A stretch of 64,000 nt of DNA from Bacillota bacterium. Lineage in GTDB: Bacteria > Bacillota > Dehalobacteriia > UBA4068 > UBA4997. This document shows, one piece after another, positions 1 to 8,540 of this stretch. The stretch's first letter is position 1. Each line of letters opens with the position of its first letter. Where the stretch lies: contig JAETNY010000003.1 in assembly GCA_021771915.1 (NCBI GenBank), positions 1 through 64,000 on the forward strand, read 5' to 3'. Under the pieces are notes generated by a model. That model saw only the letters and a program-made list of their open reading frames with translations, did not search any database and had not been told where the DNA came from. The position numbers were made by a program, and so were the translations under genes.

Positions 1-383
<383 letters not shown>

Positions 384-390
<7 letters not shown>

Positions 391-929
391 TTTGGGTCAG
401 TGCAGATAAATGAGCAGGGATATTTTTCGGAATCGCACTGCATAAGGTTCGGTTTTACCCAAAATCTCGTTTTGTCGCTGCCGGAGCCGCCCACAATAAG
501 CACATTTTTATTTCTGGCCGTTTTTGGCTCCTTGGGGCGGCTGTTCATTATGAGCCGCTCCGTCTGCGTCAGAATAATATTATCCTCAAATCTGGGCGCA
601 ACATAGGGCTTGATGTCTGCCGCCCCTCCCCAGCGAGCCGAACCATATTCAACTCCTTTCCTGAACTTTTTGGCGTTCTGCGAATGAATAGCCACCGCCA
701 GTCTTAGAAACAATGCGCAAATAAGGCCAAACAACAAATCCGACCAGTAGAAGCTGGGGAATGGCGATTGAAAGGCCAGACCCAACCCCTCTGCAATGTG
801 CAGCAGTTTCTGGCTGGCATTTGCACCGGCAGTCAGCCGCCACGCCTGCCAGATTTTCCCGGCATACAGGCCGATGAAAAGATAGGGGAGATTGAGCAGC
901 AAAAGCTTTTTCACGTTTATTTCTCTCAT
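384..929 (-). pseudogene. VirD4/TraG-type coupling protein, N-terminal fragment truncated by an insertion
   Basis: About 181 residues remain of a coupling ATPase that normally has 550-700 residues and feeds DNA into a conjugation pore. Two hydrophobic stretches (about residues 8-24 and 60-83) fit the membrane anchor. The motifs KKFRKGVEYGSARWG and KNVLIVGGSGS are typical of Firmicutes ICE coupling proteins. The Walker A reads GGSGSDKTR where the family has GGSGSGKTR, a Gly-to-Asp change (GGC to GAC). The frame stops just after CTDP, where the family normally continues DPKGE. That break coincides with the end of the recombinase element. The start overlaps the PcfB stop by 4 bp. It cannot be functional as it stands. 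Confidence 0.8.
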
Positions 930-1420
930 CGCACAATCTCCTTTTGCTTTTCCTTGCCGACTACCGGCTTTTTAACCAGCTCCTTAAAAGCGGCCAGTTT
1001 TGCCAGCAGCGAGGGACGCTCCTGCCGCTCCTGTTTACGGATTTTTACCTGCGTGTATTCCTTAAAGGCGGCGGTTAAAGCGTCGGCGTCCCTCGCTTTG
1101 AAAAAGATGAGAAACTTGGGCGATTCGGCTCCTTTTTCCTGCTTAACGGCATAATCCACACCGTATTTGCGAGCTATCCGCTCAAATTCTTTGCTGGATT
1201 TATCGTTTAACTCGATATTGCTGACTCCCTGACCTTGCTCGACCAGCTGCTTAACCGTCTGTTTGCCTTTGTGCTTAACGGGGCCATCCCTGGCCTTATT
1301 TAGTTTTACCGCCTTGCAGTGTGCCAGATATTTACCGATAACCTCCTTGAGCGTTCTGCCGGTGAATTTGCTGCTGCTGACAATCAGTGTCAGCGTTTTG
1401 TTTTCTACCTCCTCCTGCAT
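926..1420 (-). CDS. pcfB: PcfB family (DUF3801) conjugation accessory protein
   Basis: This 164-residue soluble, lysine-rich protein has the PcfB/DUF3801 layout. An N-terminal segment carries FTGRTLKEVIGKYL, followed by KHKGKQTVKQL and a domain containing FERIARKYGVDYAV. In pCF10-type systems PcfB works with the coupling protein and relaxase when the relaxosome is delivered to the channel. It is translationally coupled to the virD4 fragment by an ATGA overlap. I chose the ATG at 1420 over the GTG at 1429 because GAGGTG lies 6-8 bp upstream. It belongs to the ICE remnant and is probably without function now that its partner is truncated. Confidence 0.8.
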   Translation of the reverse strand: MQEEVENKTLTLIVSSSKFTGRTLKEVIGKYLAHCKAVKLNKARDGPVKHKGKQTVKQLVEQGQGVSNIELNDKSSKEFERIARKYGVDYAVKQEKGAESPKFLIFFKARDADALTAAFKEYTQVKIRKQERQERPSLLAKLAAFKELVKKPVVGKEKQKEIVR

Positions 1421-1508
1421 ATTTTTCACCTCATCTCAAATCAAAGTCTTGTTGCTTAATTCAAAAAGCTGGTTCTGCCTGAACATTTGTCAGCCAACTT
1501 AAAAGACG

Positions 1509-2276
1509 TTACGCCCCAAGAAAGAGATTAACAAAGAACTGCTGCCCAAGACCGGTAACTTTAGGCGTTTTCATAACCTTAGTCAGTCCGCTGTTATGAA
1601 TTACCGTTGTTTCTTTAACCTCAAACAAGCCCATTTCCATAGCCTTTTGCGTGGGCAGGTTATAGCTTTCACCCCGTCGTCTGCACAGATAACCGTTAAG
1701 CCGCAGCCAGCTGAACAGCCGGTTCTGGCCAATATCCACGCCATTCTGGCAAAGGATTTTGGCCAAATCCCCAATGAGGATACTGTCGGGAGAGGTTACA
1801 ATGGCCTCGGCCAGCGCAACTTTGGGAGCGTTCGCCATAATCTGCTGCTCCAAATCCTGCCGCATATTCCGCTCAGCTTTCAATTCCAAAGCCAGCTTGA
1901 TAATAGTGTCCGGGTTAAGGATTGCCGCCTCCAGCGCCTCATCAGTCATATACACACCGATTTTACGAATGGCCGGCAAAATCTCCTTAGTTACCCAATC
2001 TGTAAATTTTTCTGCCGTCGGCAATTTGGAGCCAAAAATAAGCCGGTATAAATCCGGCTCTGGTATGAAAAGCATTTCTATTTGCTTATCTGCTGCCTGT
2101 GGGTGAGGTACTCTGCGTTTCACAGAGTACCGGCAATGTCGTTTCAAAGCATCGTGTGGCTTTGCATATCCTAATGCCTGTGCAACATCAAGCCCACAAA
2201 ACAGTACCTCGCCATTCTCGGTCAGCGTTCTGACCTGCCCAAACTCCGGGCTTTCAAACATCTGTATTTTCCGCAT
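1509..2276 (-). CDS. BRO-N/KilAC domain antirepressor-like protein of the ICE
   Basis: This 255-residue protein has an N-terminal BRO-N domain (about residues 1-110, with VLFCGLDVAQALGYA and the IPEPDLYRLIFGSKLP segment) and a C-terminal KilAC/ANT domain (about 150-225, with DLAKILCQNGVDIGQNRLFSWLR). Such proteins are phage or ICE antirepressors or DNA-binding regulators. Here it sits between the replication-initiator-like gene and pcfB, in the same direction. GGGAGGT precedes the ATG at 2276. A second antirepressor with a different N-domain is encoded by the prophage at 36001-36759. The regulatory target is unknown. Confidence 0.8.
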   Translation of the reverse strand: MRKIQMFESPEFGQVRTLTENGEVLFCGLDVAQALGYAKPHDALKRHCRYSVKRRVPHPQAADKQIEMLFIPEPDLYRLIFGSKLPTAEKFTDWVTKEILPAIRKIGVYMTDEALEAAILNPDTIIKLALELKAERNMRQDLEQQIMANAPKVALAEAIVTSPDSILIGDLAKILCQNGVDIGQNRLFSWLRLNGYLCRRRGESYNLPTQKAMEMGLFEVKETTVIHNSGLTKVMKTPKVTGLGQQFFVNLFLGA

Positions 2277-2297
2277 AAAATCTACCTCCCATATTTT

Positions 2298-3191
2298 TTA
2301 GCGTACATCTGCGGCAATATCGTGATTGACCTGCATTACATAGTGATTATCTAAAGTGGACGGAGCATTGAACAGGGCGGCCGGCAGGTAGGCTCTGGTG
2401 TTTTTAACCTGCGTGGTGTTTTCGGCAATTCCGGCCAACACCTTTTCGATGTGCATTTGCCCGATTTTAGTAAACCGCTCCTGCACATAGGCTGTTGGAT
2501 ATTCCATTTCTCGCCCCAGCTTAATCACAGGGGATTTAGTCAAAGCAACCTCCAGCATAAGTTCCACCAACTCGTCCAGCTGCTGCCGGTTGCCAGCGTT
2601 GGCTATATAGGCATAGCCAATTTGATTTTTAATATCTTCCCGGAGAGTTTGAATGTTCGTCGTTCCGTCTGTCTTTTCAGCAGCTTTGATATTTTCGCTT
2701 TGGACTGAACGACTGAATGAATGAGTATTTGATACTTCGGTATTTACTTGATTAGTATTTTCTCTCTGGGTATTCTCTTGCTTAGTATTTAATTCCGCAG
2801 GCTTTTTCGCAGACGGCTTGTCCACGTCCGGGAAATCCGTATGTGGTTCATTAAGATTTGAAAACTCCACATCTGACGGATTATCCGGCACAGTTTTATG
2901 CGGCTGCTCATAAATGGTGTATTCCGTATCGCTGATACGGCCTTTTTCGCCTCGCAGCTGTCGTCGGATAATATATCCGGCCTTTTCCAATTCCCGAACC
3001 GTACTGCCGATAGCGTCCACACCCTCCTTGCTGATAGCGGCCAACCCCCGCAGGGTATAGTTCCACTCGTCAGGCAGGGACAAAATCATCGAAAGCAAGC
3101 CCTTAGCCTTGAGGCTTAACTCCCGGTCTTTCAGATGATAATTGCTCATAACTGTGTAGTTTTTTGTACGCTCCACACGATATATAGCCAT
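2298..3191 (-). CDS. Replication-initiator/DnaD-like winged-helix protein of the ICE
   Basis: The protein has about 297 residues. The first 100 form a winged-helix domain (YHLKDRELSLKAKGLLS, then the helix around GVDAIGSTVRELEKAGY) typical of RepA-like initiators of Firmicutes ICEs and plasmids. A low-complexity, Asn/Thr/Glu-rich linker (about 120-180) connects to a C-terminal helical domain (YAYIANAGNRQQLDELVELM) like DUF6017. I chose the ATG at 3191, which gives the family-like start MAIYRVERTKNYTVMS. The role in replicating the excised element is inferred from the family and from nearby ParB. Confidence 0.7.
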   Translation of the reverse strand: MAIYRVERTKNYTVMSNYHLKDRELSLKAKGLLSMILSLPDEWNYTLRGLAAISKEGVDAIGSTVRELEKAGYIIRRQLRGEKGRISDTEYTIYEQPHKTVPDNPSDVEFSNLNEPHTDFPDVDKPSAKKPAELNTKQENTQRENTNQVNTEVSNTHSFSRSVQSENIKAAEKTDGTTNIQTLREDIKNQIGYAYIANAGNRQQLDELVELMLEVALTKSPVIKLGREMEYPTAYVQERFTKIGQMHIEKVLAGIAENTTQVKNTRAYLPAALFNAPSTLDNHYVMQVNHDIAADVR

Positions 3192-3221
3192 TGTTTTCAC
3201 TCTCCCCAATTTTTTTAATAT

Positions 3222-4022
3222 TTAATGGCACTTACACCTTACATATTTTTCGCCTTGCTCCTCGGCGGCAAAGCGCTCTGCCAACTCCGCCACACTCCAA
3301 TGCTGCTTAAACTGCCCCCAGGGGTTGGCTCCAAACTGCTCTCTGGCTCGCTTATCCATATCCAGCAGCCTGTCCCAAAGCAATGGGTGGTGCAGTCTTA
3401 ACTGCCGCAGTTCCTCTATGCGCTGAAAAGGACAACAAAAGCAGGAAGCCCGATGATAAATTTGATACAGGCCGCCAAAATCAAAGCCCCGGTCATAGCA
3501 AATCTGCAATGCCTGCGCCTCGTCAATTCCCCAATCCACCAGGGGATAGCGTTTGCCTTTATCCGCCTTGCAGCGTCTGGCTTCATCGGCGGCAATGCCG
3601 ATATACTGCACAAATTTTCGCCCCTGCGCCAAACGCTTTAACTCCTGCTCCACCAAATGCACTTTCAACTGACCGCAGCACCAGCGCACCTTAATTCCCG
3701 GCCAGCCATTGCCATAAGGCGGCAAGCCCAAACGCTCCCGTTTAGCCAAGCTGCTGGCTTTGATTTTCGGCTGTTCAAACATCAACCATTCAAAACCTTT
3801 CGGGTGTTTAAGCGTGGTGATATGCAGCCCTCGCTCCCGGTGCAGGTATTCGTCAACCTTTTGCAAATGTTCGTACATCTCCGGAAATTCCATTCCCGTA
3901 TCCGCCGTCATTACAAGGTCGATAGGCATACATTTTTCAATCATCAGAATTAAAAGGGCGGTGCTGTCCTTGCCACCGGACAGCGCAACAACATTTAGTA
4001 GTTCTGATTTGATTTCTTCTAT
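3222..4022 (-). CDS. PAPS-reductase-like PP-loop protein (DndC/CysH superfamily); apparent ATA start
   Basis: The first ATG in frame (3944) would exclude the nucleotide-binding PP-loop. Just upstream, in the same open frame, the codons read VVALSGGKDSTALLIL, the classic SGGKDS motif. An in-frame TAG at 4029-4031 closes the frame. The only start with a good ribosome-binding site (GGAGGT at 4031-4036) is ATA at 4020-4022, possibly a mutated ATG. A Cys-rich patch (ASCFCCPFQ) lies in the C-terminal half. Relatives are common in Firmicutes ICEs and phages and belong to the adenylyl/sulfur-transfer superfamily, but the role in these elements is not known. If ATA is not used the protein is inactive. 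Confidence 0.65.
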   Translation of the reverse strand: MEEIKSELLNVVALSGGKDSTALLILMIEKCMPIDLVMTADTGMEFPEMYEHLQKVDEYLHRERGLHITTLKHPKGFEWLMFEQPKIKASSLAKRERLGLPPYGNGWPGIKVRWCCGQLKVHLVEQELKRLAQGRKFVQYIGIAADEARRCKADKGKRYPLVDWGIDEAQALQICYDRGFDFGGLYQIYHRASCFCCPFQRIEELRQLRLHHPLLWDRLLDMDKRAREQFGANPWGQFKQHWSVAELAERFAAEEQGEKYVRCKCH

Positions 4023-4039
4023 ATGTATCTACCTCCCAT

Positions 4040-4636
4040 TTATTTGATATTAAAAGCATTAAGCCCATAGCGCTCAATGAGCAGGGCGTTAACAATAACG
4101 CAAAACTCCCTCAAGCCAACCGCTGATATATCCGCCAGCTTTTTAAGCAAACGGTGAGCGTTGCCGACTGCAATACTTCTGGCCGCTGCAAATAGAGCGT
4201 AATCCTCATCTGACATCTCGAAAGTGTCTGCATAACAAAACTCAATAGCCTGCCTTTCAATGCAGTTAATAGTCCGGCGGTTCAGTTCAACGCTGCCGGA
4301 AAACAGAAAGATGACCGCATAATATTTGGCTAAATCCCTGCGTTTCTTACTGTACTTAAAGCGAGCCATAAGGTTATTGAACCGCTGTTGGTGCTGCTCA
4401 TCTGCCCAAAGAGAGCCGTTAAACAGCTGCTCCGCCATTGCAAGTATGGCTTGCAGTCTTGGCTTATCCGGGAAACTGCCCATAACAGCCTCGCCATAGC
4501 CAAACACGCCGGCTTCGATCCGCTCCGCCAGCCAGGGGCAAGCTTCCGGCGCAGTGCAGCCCTTTTGCTTCTGATATTCCGTACACAGTTTGCAATCCAC
4601 CATTTCTGGCGTATATCTGAATGTATTAAGATACAA
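4040..4636 (-). CDS. Conserved ICE protein of unknown function
   Basis: This 198-residue protein has no domain I can name. The N-terminus has four spaced cysteines (CKLC, then C and C within about 20 residues), which could bind metal. The rest is predicted helical with a central Arg/Lys-rich segment. The start is a TTG at 4636 with GGAGG 7-8 bp upstream. It lies between parB and the PP-loop gene, downstream of a terminator-like hairpin at 4662-4695. The position suggests a housekeeping role of the element, but this is inference only. Confidence 0.55.
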   Translation of the reverse strand: MYLNTFRYTPEMVDCKLCTEYQKQKGCTAPEACPWLAERIEAGVFGYGEAVMGSFPDKPRLQAILAMAEQLFNGSLWADEQHQQRFNNLMARFKYSKKRRDLAKYYAVIFLFSGSVELNRRTINCIERQAIEFCYADTFEMSDEDYALFAAARSIAVGNAHRLLKKLADISAVGLREFCVIVNALLIERYGLNAFNIK

Positions 4637-4661
4637 TTTTCAACCTCCATTTTCGCATAAG

Positions 4662-4695
4662 AAAAGGGATAGAACATTAAAAATTCTATCCCTTG
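4662..4695 (-). terminator. Intrinsic terminator-like hairpin after parB
   Basis: The arms AAGGGATAGAA and TTCTATCCCTT form a perfect 11-bp stem around a short A/T loop. On the minus strand the stem is followed by TTTTCTTA. It lies between the parB stop and the next gene. Confidence 0.6.
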
Positions 4696-4712
4696 ATGTG
4701 AATATTCAGTTT

Positions 4713-5603
4713 TTAGCGCTCCTGCGCCATCTGGCGTTTCTTTTGCCAGGCCTCCAGCAGCTTGATAATGGTGTTTTCCATTTGCAGCGTCGTATAAGAA
4801 CGGGGGAAGTATTTACGCAGTCGGTCAGTAGAAAAGCTGACGCTGTTTGCATCACGCTTAACCACTTGTTCCGGCTTTTTTTCCTCCTGCATAATCGCCA
4901 GAATTTTATCCTCGTCCAACTCTCCGGCCTGGCTCATTTTCTTCATTCGCTGTGCCTGCGAGAGGGACGGGGTGGCCTGTTCGCTGTCTATGGCCTGCAA
5001 AAGCTGTTTTTGCTCCTCCGGCTGTAAATAGGATAATTCCACCGCCGGTGTAAAAGCTATTTTCTTTTCGTCAACCATCTGCTGCAACTCCGGCTCCAAC
5101 TCGGTCAGGCGTATATACCGGCGCACCTGGTCTTTGCTAATACCAGCGTCATCACCAACCTGCTCAACCGATAACTTCTGTGCAACTTGCGTAGAAGTTA
5201 AATCTGTCCTTGCGCCTTGCCGCTTGATAGCCTCCAGCTTCATTTTATACGCCTTGGCTTTCTCGCTGGGCAAGATATTTTCCCTTTGCAAATTACTGTC
5301 CACCATCATAATTGTGGCGGTATCTGCGTCCATTTCCTTAACGATAACCGGCATTTCAGCCAGCCCGGCCAATTCACAGGCTCTTTTGCGCCGATGGCCG
5401 GAAATAAGTTCATAACCGCCGCTTTCCAGCGGTCTGGCAACTGCCGGAGTTAATACGCCGTACTCTTTAATACTGGCCGCCGTTTCCTGCATACTCTCAT
5501 CGTCCCTGACCGCAAAAGGCTGATTGGGGAAAGGGTGAAGTTCCGCTAAAGGAATGTTTACCACCTCCAAATTTTTTGTTTTTTTCCGTTTAGTTTCTGC
5601 CAT
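4713..5603 (-). CDS. parB: ParB/Spo0J-family partition protein
   Basis: This 296-residue protein has the ParB N-terminal CTPase/nuclease-like fold (about residues 14-110). It includes the box PLESGGYELISGHRRKRA (the GHRR motif) and the LQRENILPSEKAKAYKMKL region. An HTH domain follows (GISKDQVRRYIRLTELEPELQQMV). It should bind parS-like sites and segregate the excised ICE together with ParA. GGAGG precedes the ATG at 5603. ParA is normally encoded directly upstream. Here the upstream DNA is instead the end of the prophage recombinase gene, so the partition pair is broken. No parS site was identified. Confidence 0.88.
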   Translation of the reverse strand: MAETKRKKTKNLEVVNIPLAELHPFPNQPFAVRDDESMQETAASIKEYGVLTPAVARPLESGGYELISGHRRKRACELAGLAEMPVIVKEMDADTATIMMVDSNLQRENILPSEKAKAYKMKLEAIKRQGARTDLTSTQVAQKLSVEQVGDDAGISKDQVRRYIRLTELEPELQQMVDEKKIAFTPAVELSYLQPEEQKQLLQAIDSEQATPSLSQAQRMKKMSQAGELDEDKILAIMQEEKKPEQVVKRDANSVSFSTDRLRKYFPRSYTTLQMENTIIKLLEAWQKKRQMAQER

Positions 5604-5640
5604 TTTTTATTCCTCCATTTCCGAATTGCAGATATACAGA

Positions 5641-5673
5641 GAGGGAACGCAGTCTTATAACTTACATTCCCTC
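5641..5673 (-). other. Hairpin between recombinase and parB
   Basis: The arms GAGGGAA (5641-5647) and TTCCCTC (5667-5673) form a 7-bp stem with a 19-nt loop. No clear U-tract follows, so a terminator role is weak. It lies in the likely prophage/ICE junction interval. Confidence 0.35.
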
Positions 5674-5689
5674 AAAACAATATTTGAAT

Positions 5690-5701
5690 GGTAAATTTAC
5701 C
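5690..5701. other. 12-bp perfect palindrome next to the recombinase stop
   Basis: GGTAAATTTACC lies immediately beyond the recombinase stop codon. Serine-recombinase att sites are imperfect inverted repeats close to the int gene, so this is a candidate core-proximal site. I found no matching copy near the other end of the prophage. Confidence 0.3.
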
Positions 5702-5703
5702 TT

Positions 5704-7248
5704 TTATGCTGCCAAACATTCTTCACAGCCGGGAGCCATCCCACCGCAAATGCGCATAAACACTGGCTTCTTTACTCTTTTATTTATTTCGTTTTTTCGT
5801 CGCAAACTGAATATGTTGTTGGATGTAAAAGCCATCAGTTTTTGCAGCTCTTTAATTCGTGTCTTGTCACCGCCAACGAAATTAACCAACTTTTCTTTTT
5901 CTGCCCGTAGCTTTTGTTCTTCCATAACAAGAGCGGCATTTTCTTTGTTGAATACAGTGGGTTCTAATACCCCTGTTGCCATTAGGTTTGTTAGAATCTG
6001 TTTTCTGTCGGTATTTCCTTCAATGCAGATATCTAATTCCTGAATACGCAGCAGTCGGTCTTTGTCATCCATCCCACGCAGTGTTCGCAGCAGCGGCTTC
6101 AATATCACTTGGTGACCGTAGGTCAGCTTATTCATCATGGTCAGAAAAGCCAGCTTGATGCTCTCATCGGAAATGTAGAGCATGGAGCATTCTTTTTTGT
6201 TTTCCAGGTGCTTTCCGCAAGTCCAGGCCACATAATTACCGCTTGGCTTATAATGCTGCCTGCGCTTAAAAGTAGTACCGCATTCACCACATTTGATTTT
6301 GCCGGAAAAACAATAACGGTTCTGATATCGATAGGTATCTGTGCCGTTGCCTTTCTCCATTGCTCTCTGGTCAAGCACCGCACGTACCTTTTCAAAATCC
6401 TCATGGCTAATAATCGGCTCATGATGGTTCTCGCAAAGGAAACGGTCACGCTCACCATAATTGATGTGGCGGTTAAAACTGCTGTCACTGTAGGTCTTTT
6501 GAAAAATCACATCACCTGTGTACTTTTCGTTGTTAAGAATGGCGTTCACAGTGCCCGCACTCCATTTACCGTTCTTTTTTGTCTTGATGCCACGGTCATT
6601 CAATTCCCTAGCTATCGCATGAGTGCCTTTACCTGCAAGGCAGGCTGCAAAAATCTCTTTTACAATCTCTGCCTGCTCCGGCACAATAACCATCGTACCG
6701 TTATCGTTTTCATATCCGTATGGTGGATATGAAATGATAAAGGTGCCGTTCTGAAAGCGTTTCTGTACCGACCATTTGTTGTTTTCGGAAATGGATACCG
6801 ATTCGCTTTCTGCCAGACTGCTCAAAATGGAAAGCATCAGTTCACTCTCCATTGAACCCGTGTTAATATTCTCCTTCTCGAAGAAAATGGAAATGCCCAG
6901 ATCTGTCAGTTTTCGTACCATCTCCAGACAATCCGTAGTGTTACGGGCAAATCGGCTGATGGACTTGGTAATAATAAATTCAATCTTACCGGCCTCACAG
7001 TCAGCAATCATGGAAAGAAGTCCGGCACGAACATCCTTTTTGGTACCCGTGATACCCTCATCATAATAAAGGCCTACATACTCCCATTCGTCATTGGCGC
7101 GGATGTGGCTTTCATAATGTGCCTTTTGTGCTTCAAGGCTGATAAGTTGTTCATCACTTGCCGTAGATACTCGGCAGTAGGCAGCAACCTTCAATTTTTT
7201 CTTCTCAGCCAGGGCTTCATTTGTCTCGATTTTTGTTATCTTTTTCAT
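5704..7248 (-). CDS. int: Large serine recombinase (prophage integrase)
   Basis: This 514-residue enzyme catalyses integration and excision. The resolvase catalytic domain (about residues 20-170) contains VAAYCRVSTASDEQ with the nucleophilic serine and ITKSISRFARN. The Recombinase domain follows (PPYGYENDNG and WSAGTVNAILNNEKYTGD). A zinc ribbon follows (CGECGTTFKRR and CGKHLENKKEC), then a coiled-coil-like segment. The ATG at 7248 is preceded by GAGGTGAG. Many relatives end in a longer tail, whereas this one finishes with an odd Cys/Gly-rich stretch (ICGGMAPGCEECLAA). That may mean the gene end is formed by flanking DNA. It is the only complete integrase in the window. Confidence 0.85.
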   Translation of the reverse strand: MKKITKIETNEALAEKKKLKVAAYCRVSTASDEQLISLEAQKAHYESHIRANDEWEYVGLYYDEGITGTKKDVRAGLLSMIADCEAGKIEFIITKSISRFARNTTDCLEMVRKLTDLGISIFFEKENINTGSMESELMLSILSSLAESESVSISENNKWSVQKRFQNGTFIISYPPYGYENDNGTMVIVPEQAEIVKEIFAACLAGKGTHAIARELNDRGIKTKKNGKWSAGTVNAILNNEKYTGDVIFQKTYSDSSFNRHINYGERDRFLCENHHEPIISHEDFEKVRAVLDQRAMEKGNGTDTYRYQNRYCFSGKIKCGECGTTFKRRQHYKPSGNYVAWTCGKHLENKKECSMLYISDESIKLAFLTMMNKLTYGHQVILKPLLRTLRGMDDKDRLLRIQELDICIEGNTDRKQILTNLMATGVLEPTVFNKENAALVMEEQKLRAEKEKLVNFVGGDKTRIKELQKLMAFTSNNIFSLRRKNEINKRVKKPVFMRICGGMAPGCEECLAA

Positions 7249-7310
7249 CAACTCACCTCGCTTCTTGGGCAGTGACATATTCCCGTACTATCGCAGAAAT
7301 AGCAAGTCAT

Positions 7311-7526
7311 TTAGCCCATAATCTCCGCCAGAAACGGTGAGAAAGTTTTGTGGTTTACAGCCGATATTTTGTGGAATTCATCCACTGAAATCATGCCGAA
7401 CATAAACATGGTTTCCAACACTTTCTGCGCTCTGTAATAGTCAAAATCTCGCTGCAACTCTTCCTGTGTAATCTCATGTACCACGGCATTCGGTATCTTA
7501 AAGTTTTCTATTCTTTGTACTTCCAT
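7311..7526 (-). CDS. Small SHOCT-like phage protein next to the recombinase
   Basis: This 71-residue protein ends in a SHOCT-like helical hairpin (RAQKVLETMFMFGMISVDEF). The start is the ATG at 7526, with GGAGGG 6-7 bp upstream, rather than the longer reading frame. Similar small proteins are often encoded just ahead of serine recombinases in Clostridia prophages, and their function is not established. A bipartite element (7562-7604) lies 35 bp upstream of the start codon. The gene forms the 5' part of a lysogeny-type unit with the recombinase. Confidence 0.65.
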   Translation of the reverse strand: MEVQRIENFKIPNAVVHEITQEELQRDFDYYRAQKVLETMFMFGMISVDEFHKISAVNHKTFSPFLAEIMG

Positions 7527-7561
7527 TTCGATCCCTCCAATCTTTAAAACAGCGGAAATGT

Positions 7562-7604
7562 TCCCTCTGCCTATATGCGAAAAGACAGGCTGAATCGAAC
7601 CCCC
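7562..7604 (-). promoter_or_regulatory. Bipartite repeated element, copy 1 of 3
   Basis: On the minus strand the block GGGGGTTCGATTC is followed by exactly 10 variable bases and then TTCGCATATAGGCAGAGGGA. The same two blocks with the same 10-base gap recur at 36801-36843 and 41336-41378. All three lie 35-42 bp ahead of a start codon. TTCGAT and CATATA are 16 bp apart, like -35 and -10 boxes. Confidence 0.6.
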
Positions 7605-7612
7605 TTGAAGGC

Positions 7613-7654
7613 AAAAAAATATGCCCACCAAGGAATCAACTCCTCGATGGGCAT
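7613..7654 (-). terminator. Intrinsic terminator after the amidase gene
   Basis: The minus strand forms a long stem with ATGCCCA and TGGGCAT as outer arms and AGGA/TCCT inside, followed by ATTTTTTT. It ends the late/lysis transcript downstream of the amidase stop. Confidence 0.8.
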
Positions 7655-7675
7655 TACTGCTATGTGGTTATTCAG

Positions 7676-8539
7676 TTATCTGAGCAGTTCATTGACACGC
7701 TTCTGCACCGCAGAATAATCATAGCCTGCCGCTGTCAGTTTCTGCTTGCGGTCTGATCCGTTGCCCCATTTGCCCTGAATCACTTCATGAGCAATGGCAT
7801 CCACAGATTTCTTTGCTGAAGCCACTGGATAGACCTGTGTGCCATTGGCACCAAAAACGGCATAACCGTTGTTATTGGCAGCACATTTCTTGGCATTATC
7901 AAGGCTTTTGAACGCACCCTTCTGCGACTTTGCATCTGCCCAGGACTTCCGCACTCGATAGAGTCCCGTTGCCGGAGCAGATGGTGCAGCAGAGCTGCCG
8001 CCAAGATTGGCTGTGACCTTTGCCGCCAGATCGCCAAGCCTTGCATAGAGCCAGTTACCCGGACAGGACTTGTTCGCAAACCATCTGTGGACAGTGATCA
8101 CCATCTCATCAGATTTCGATGCATAATTTAATGTCTTATTTTTATCAGCAAACCATAAGAGTTTCTTCTTACCGTTACGCTTACAGATATCCGTGCAGAG
8201 CTTGACGAGGGAATCATAGACAGCACTGTTCATCGCATACGGCTCGGACATATCACTGGCGCACTCGATAGTTACAGCACGTTGATCGTTAGCATTGGAA
8301 GAAGAACACCAACTGCGGTTTTTCTCTTCTACACAGAGAGAAATGCGACCATCCTTGCCGATGCCATAGTTGCAGCTTGCCTGTCTGGACGGACTGGTAA
8401 AGCATCCGCAGATGCTCTCACAGGACAGCTGACCTACCACGCAGTGCGGCGTGATGCGGTCGATGCTGTGGGTACGCTGTTCGGAATGGTTCGGACTGAG
8501 TTTGGTGTAGGCCACCAAGGAACTGTTTGTATATCCCAT
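7676..8539 (-). CDS. N-acetylmuramoyl-L-alanine amidase endolysin with CPL7 domain
   Basis: This 287-residue enzyme cleaves the bond between muramic acid and L-alanine at lysis. The amidase_2 (PGRP-type) domain (about residues 1-165) has zinc-ligand and catalytic regions RITPHCVVGQ and HRWFANKSCPG. A SPOR-like segment (YRVRKSWADAKSQKGAF) follows. A C-terminal CW_7/CPL7 repeat (HEVIQGKWGNGSDRKQKL) should bind the cell wall. The start at 8539 lies 1 bp past the holin stop and uses GAGGA in the holin end. Holin plus endolysin form the lysis cassette, closed by the terminator at 7613-7654. Confidence 0.9.
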   Translation of the reverse strand: MGYTNSSLVAYTKLSPNHSEQRTHSIDRITPHCVVGQLSCESICGCFTSPSRQASCNYGIGKDGRISLCVEEKNRSWCSSSNANDQRAVTIECASDMSEPYAMNSAVYDSLVKLCTDICKRNGKKKLLWFADKNKTLNYASKSDEMVITVHRWFANKSCPGNWLYARLGDLAAKVTANLGGSSAAPSAPATGLYRVRKSWADAKSQKGAFKSLDNAKKCAANNNGYAVFGANGTQVYPVASAKKSVDAIAHEVIQGKWGNGSDRKQKLTAAGYDYSAVQKRVNELLR

Positions 8540-8540
8540 A

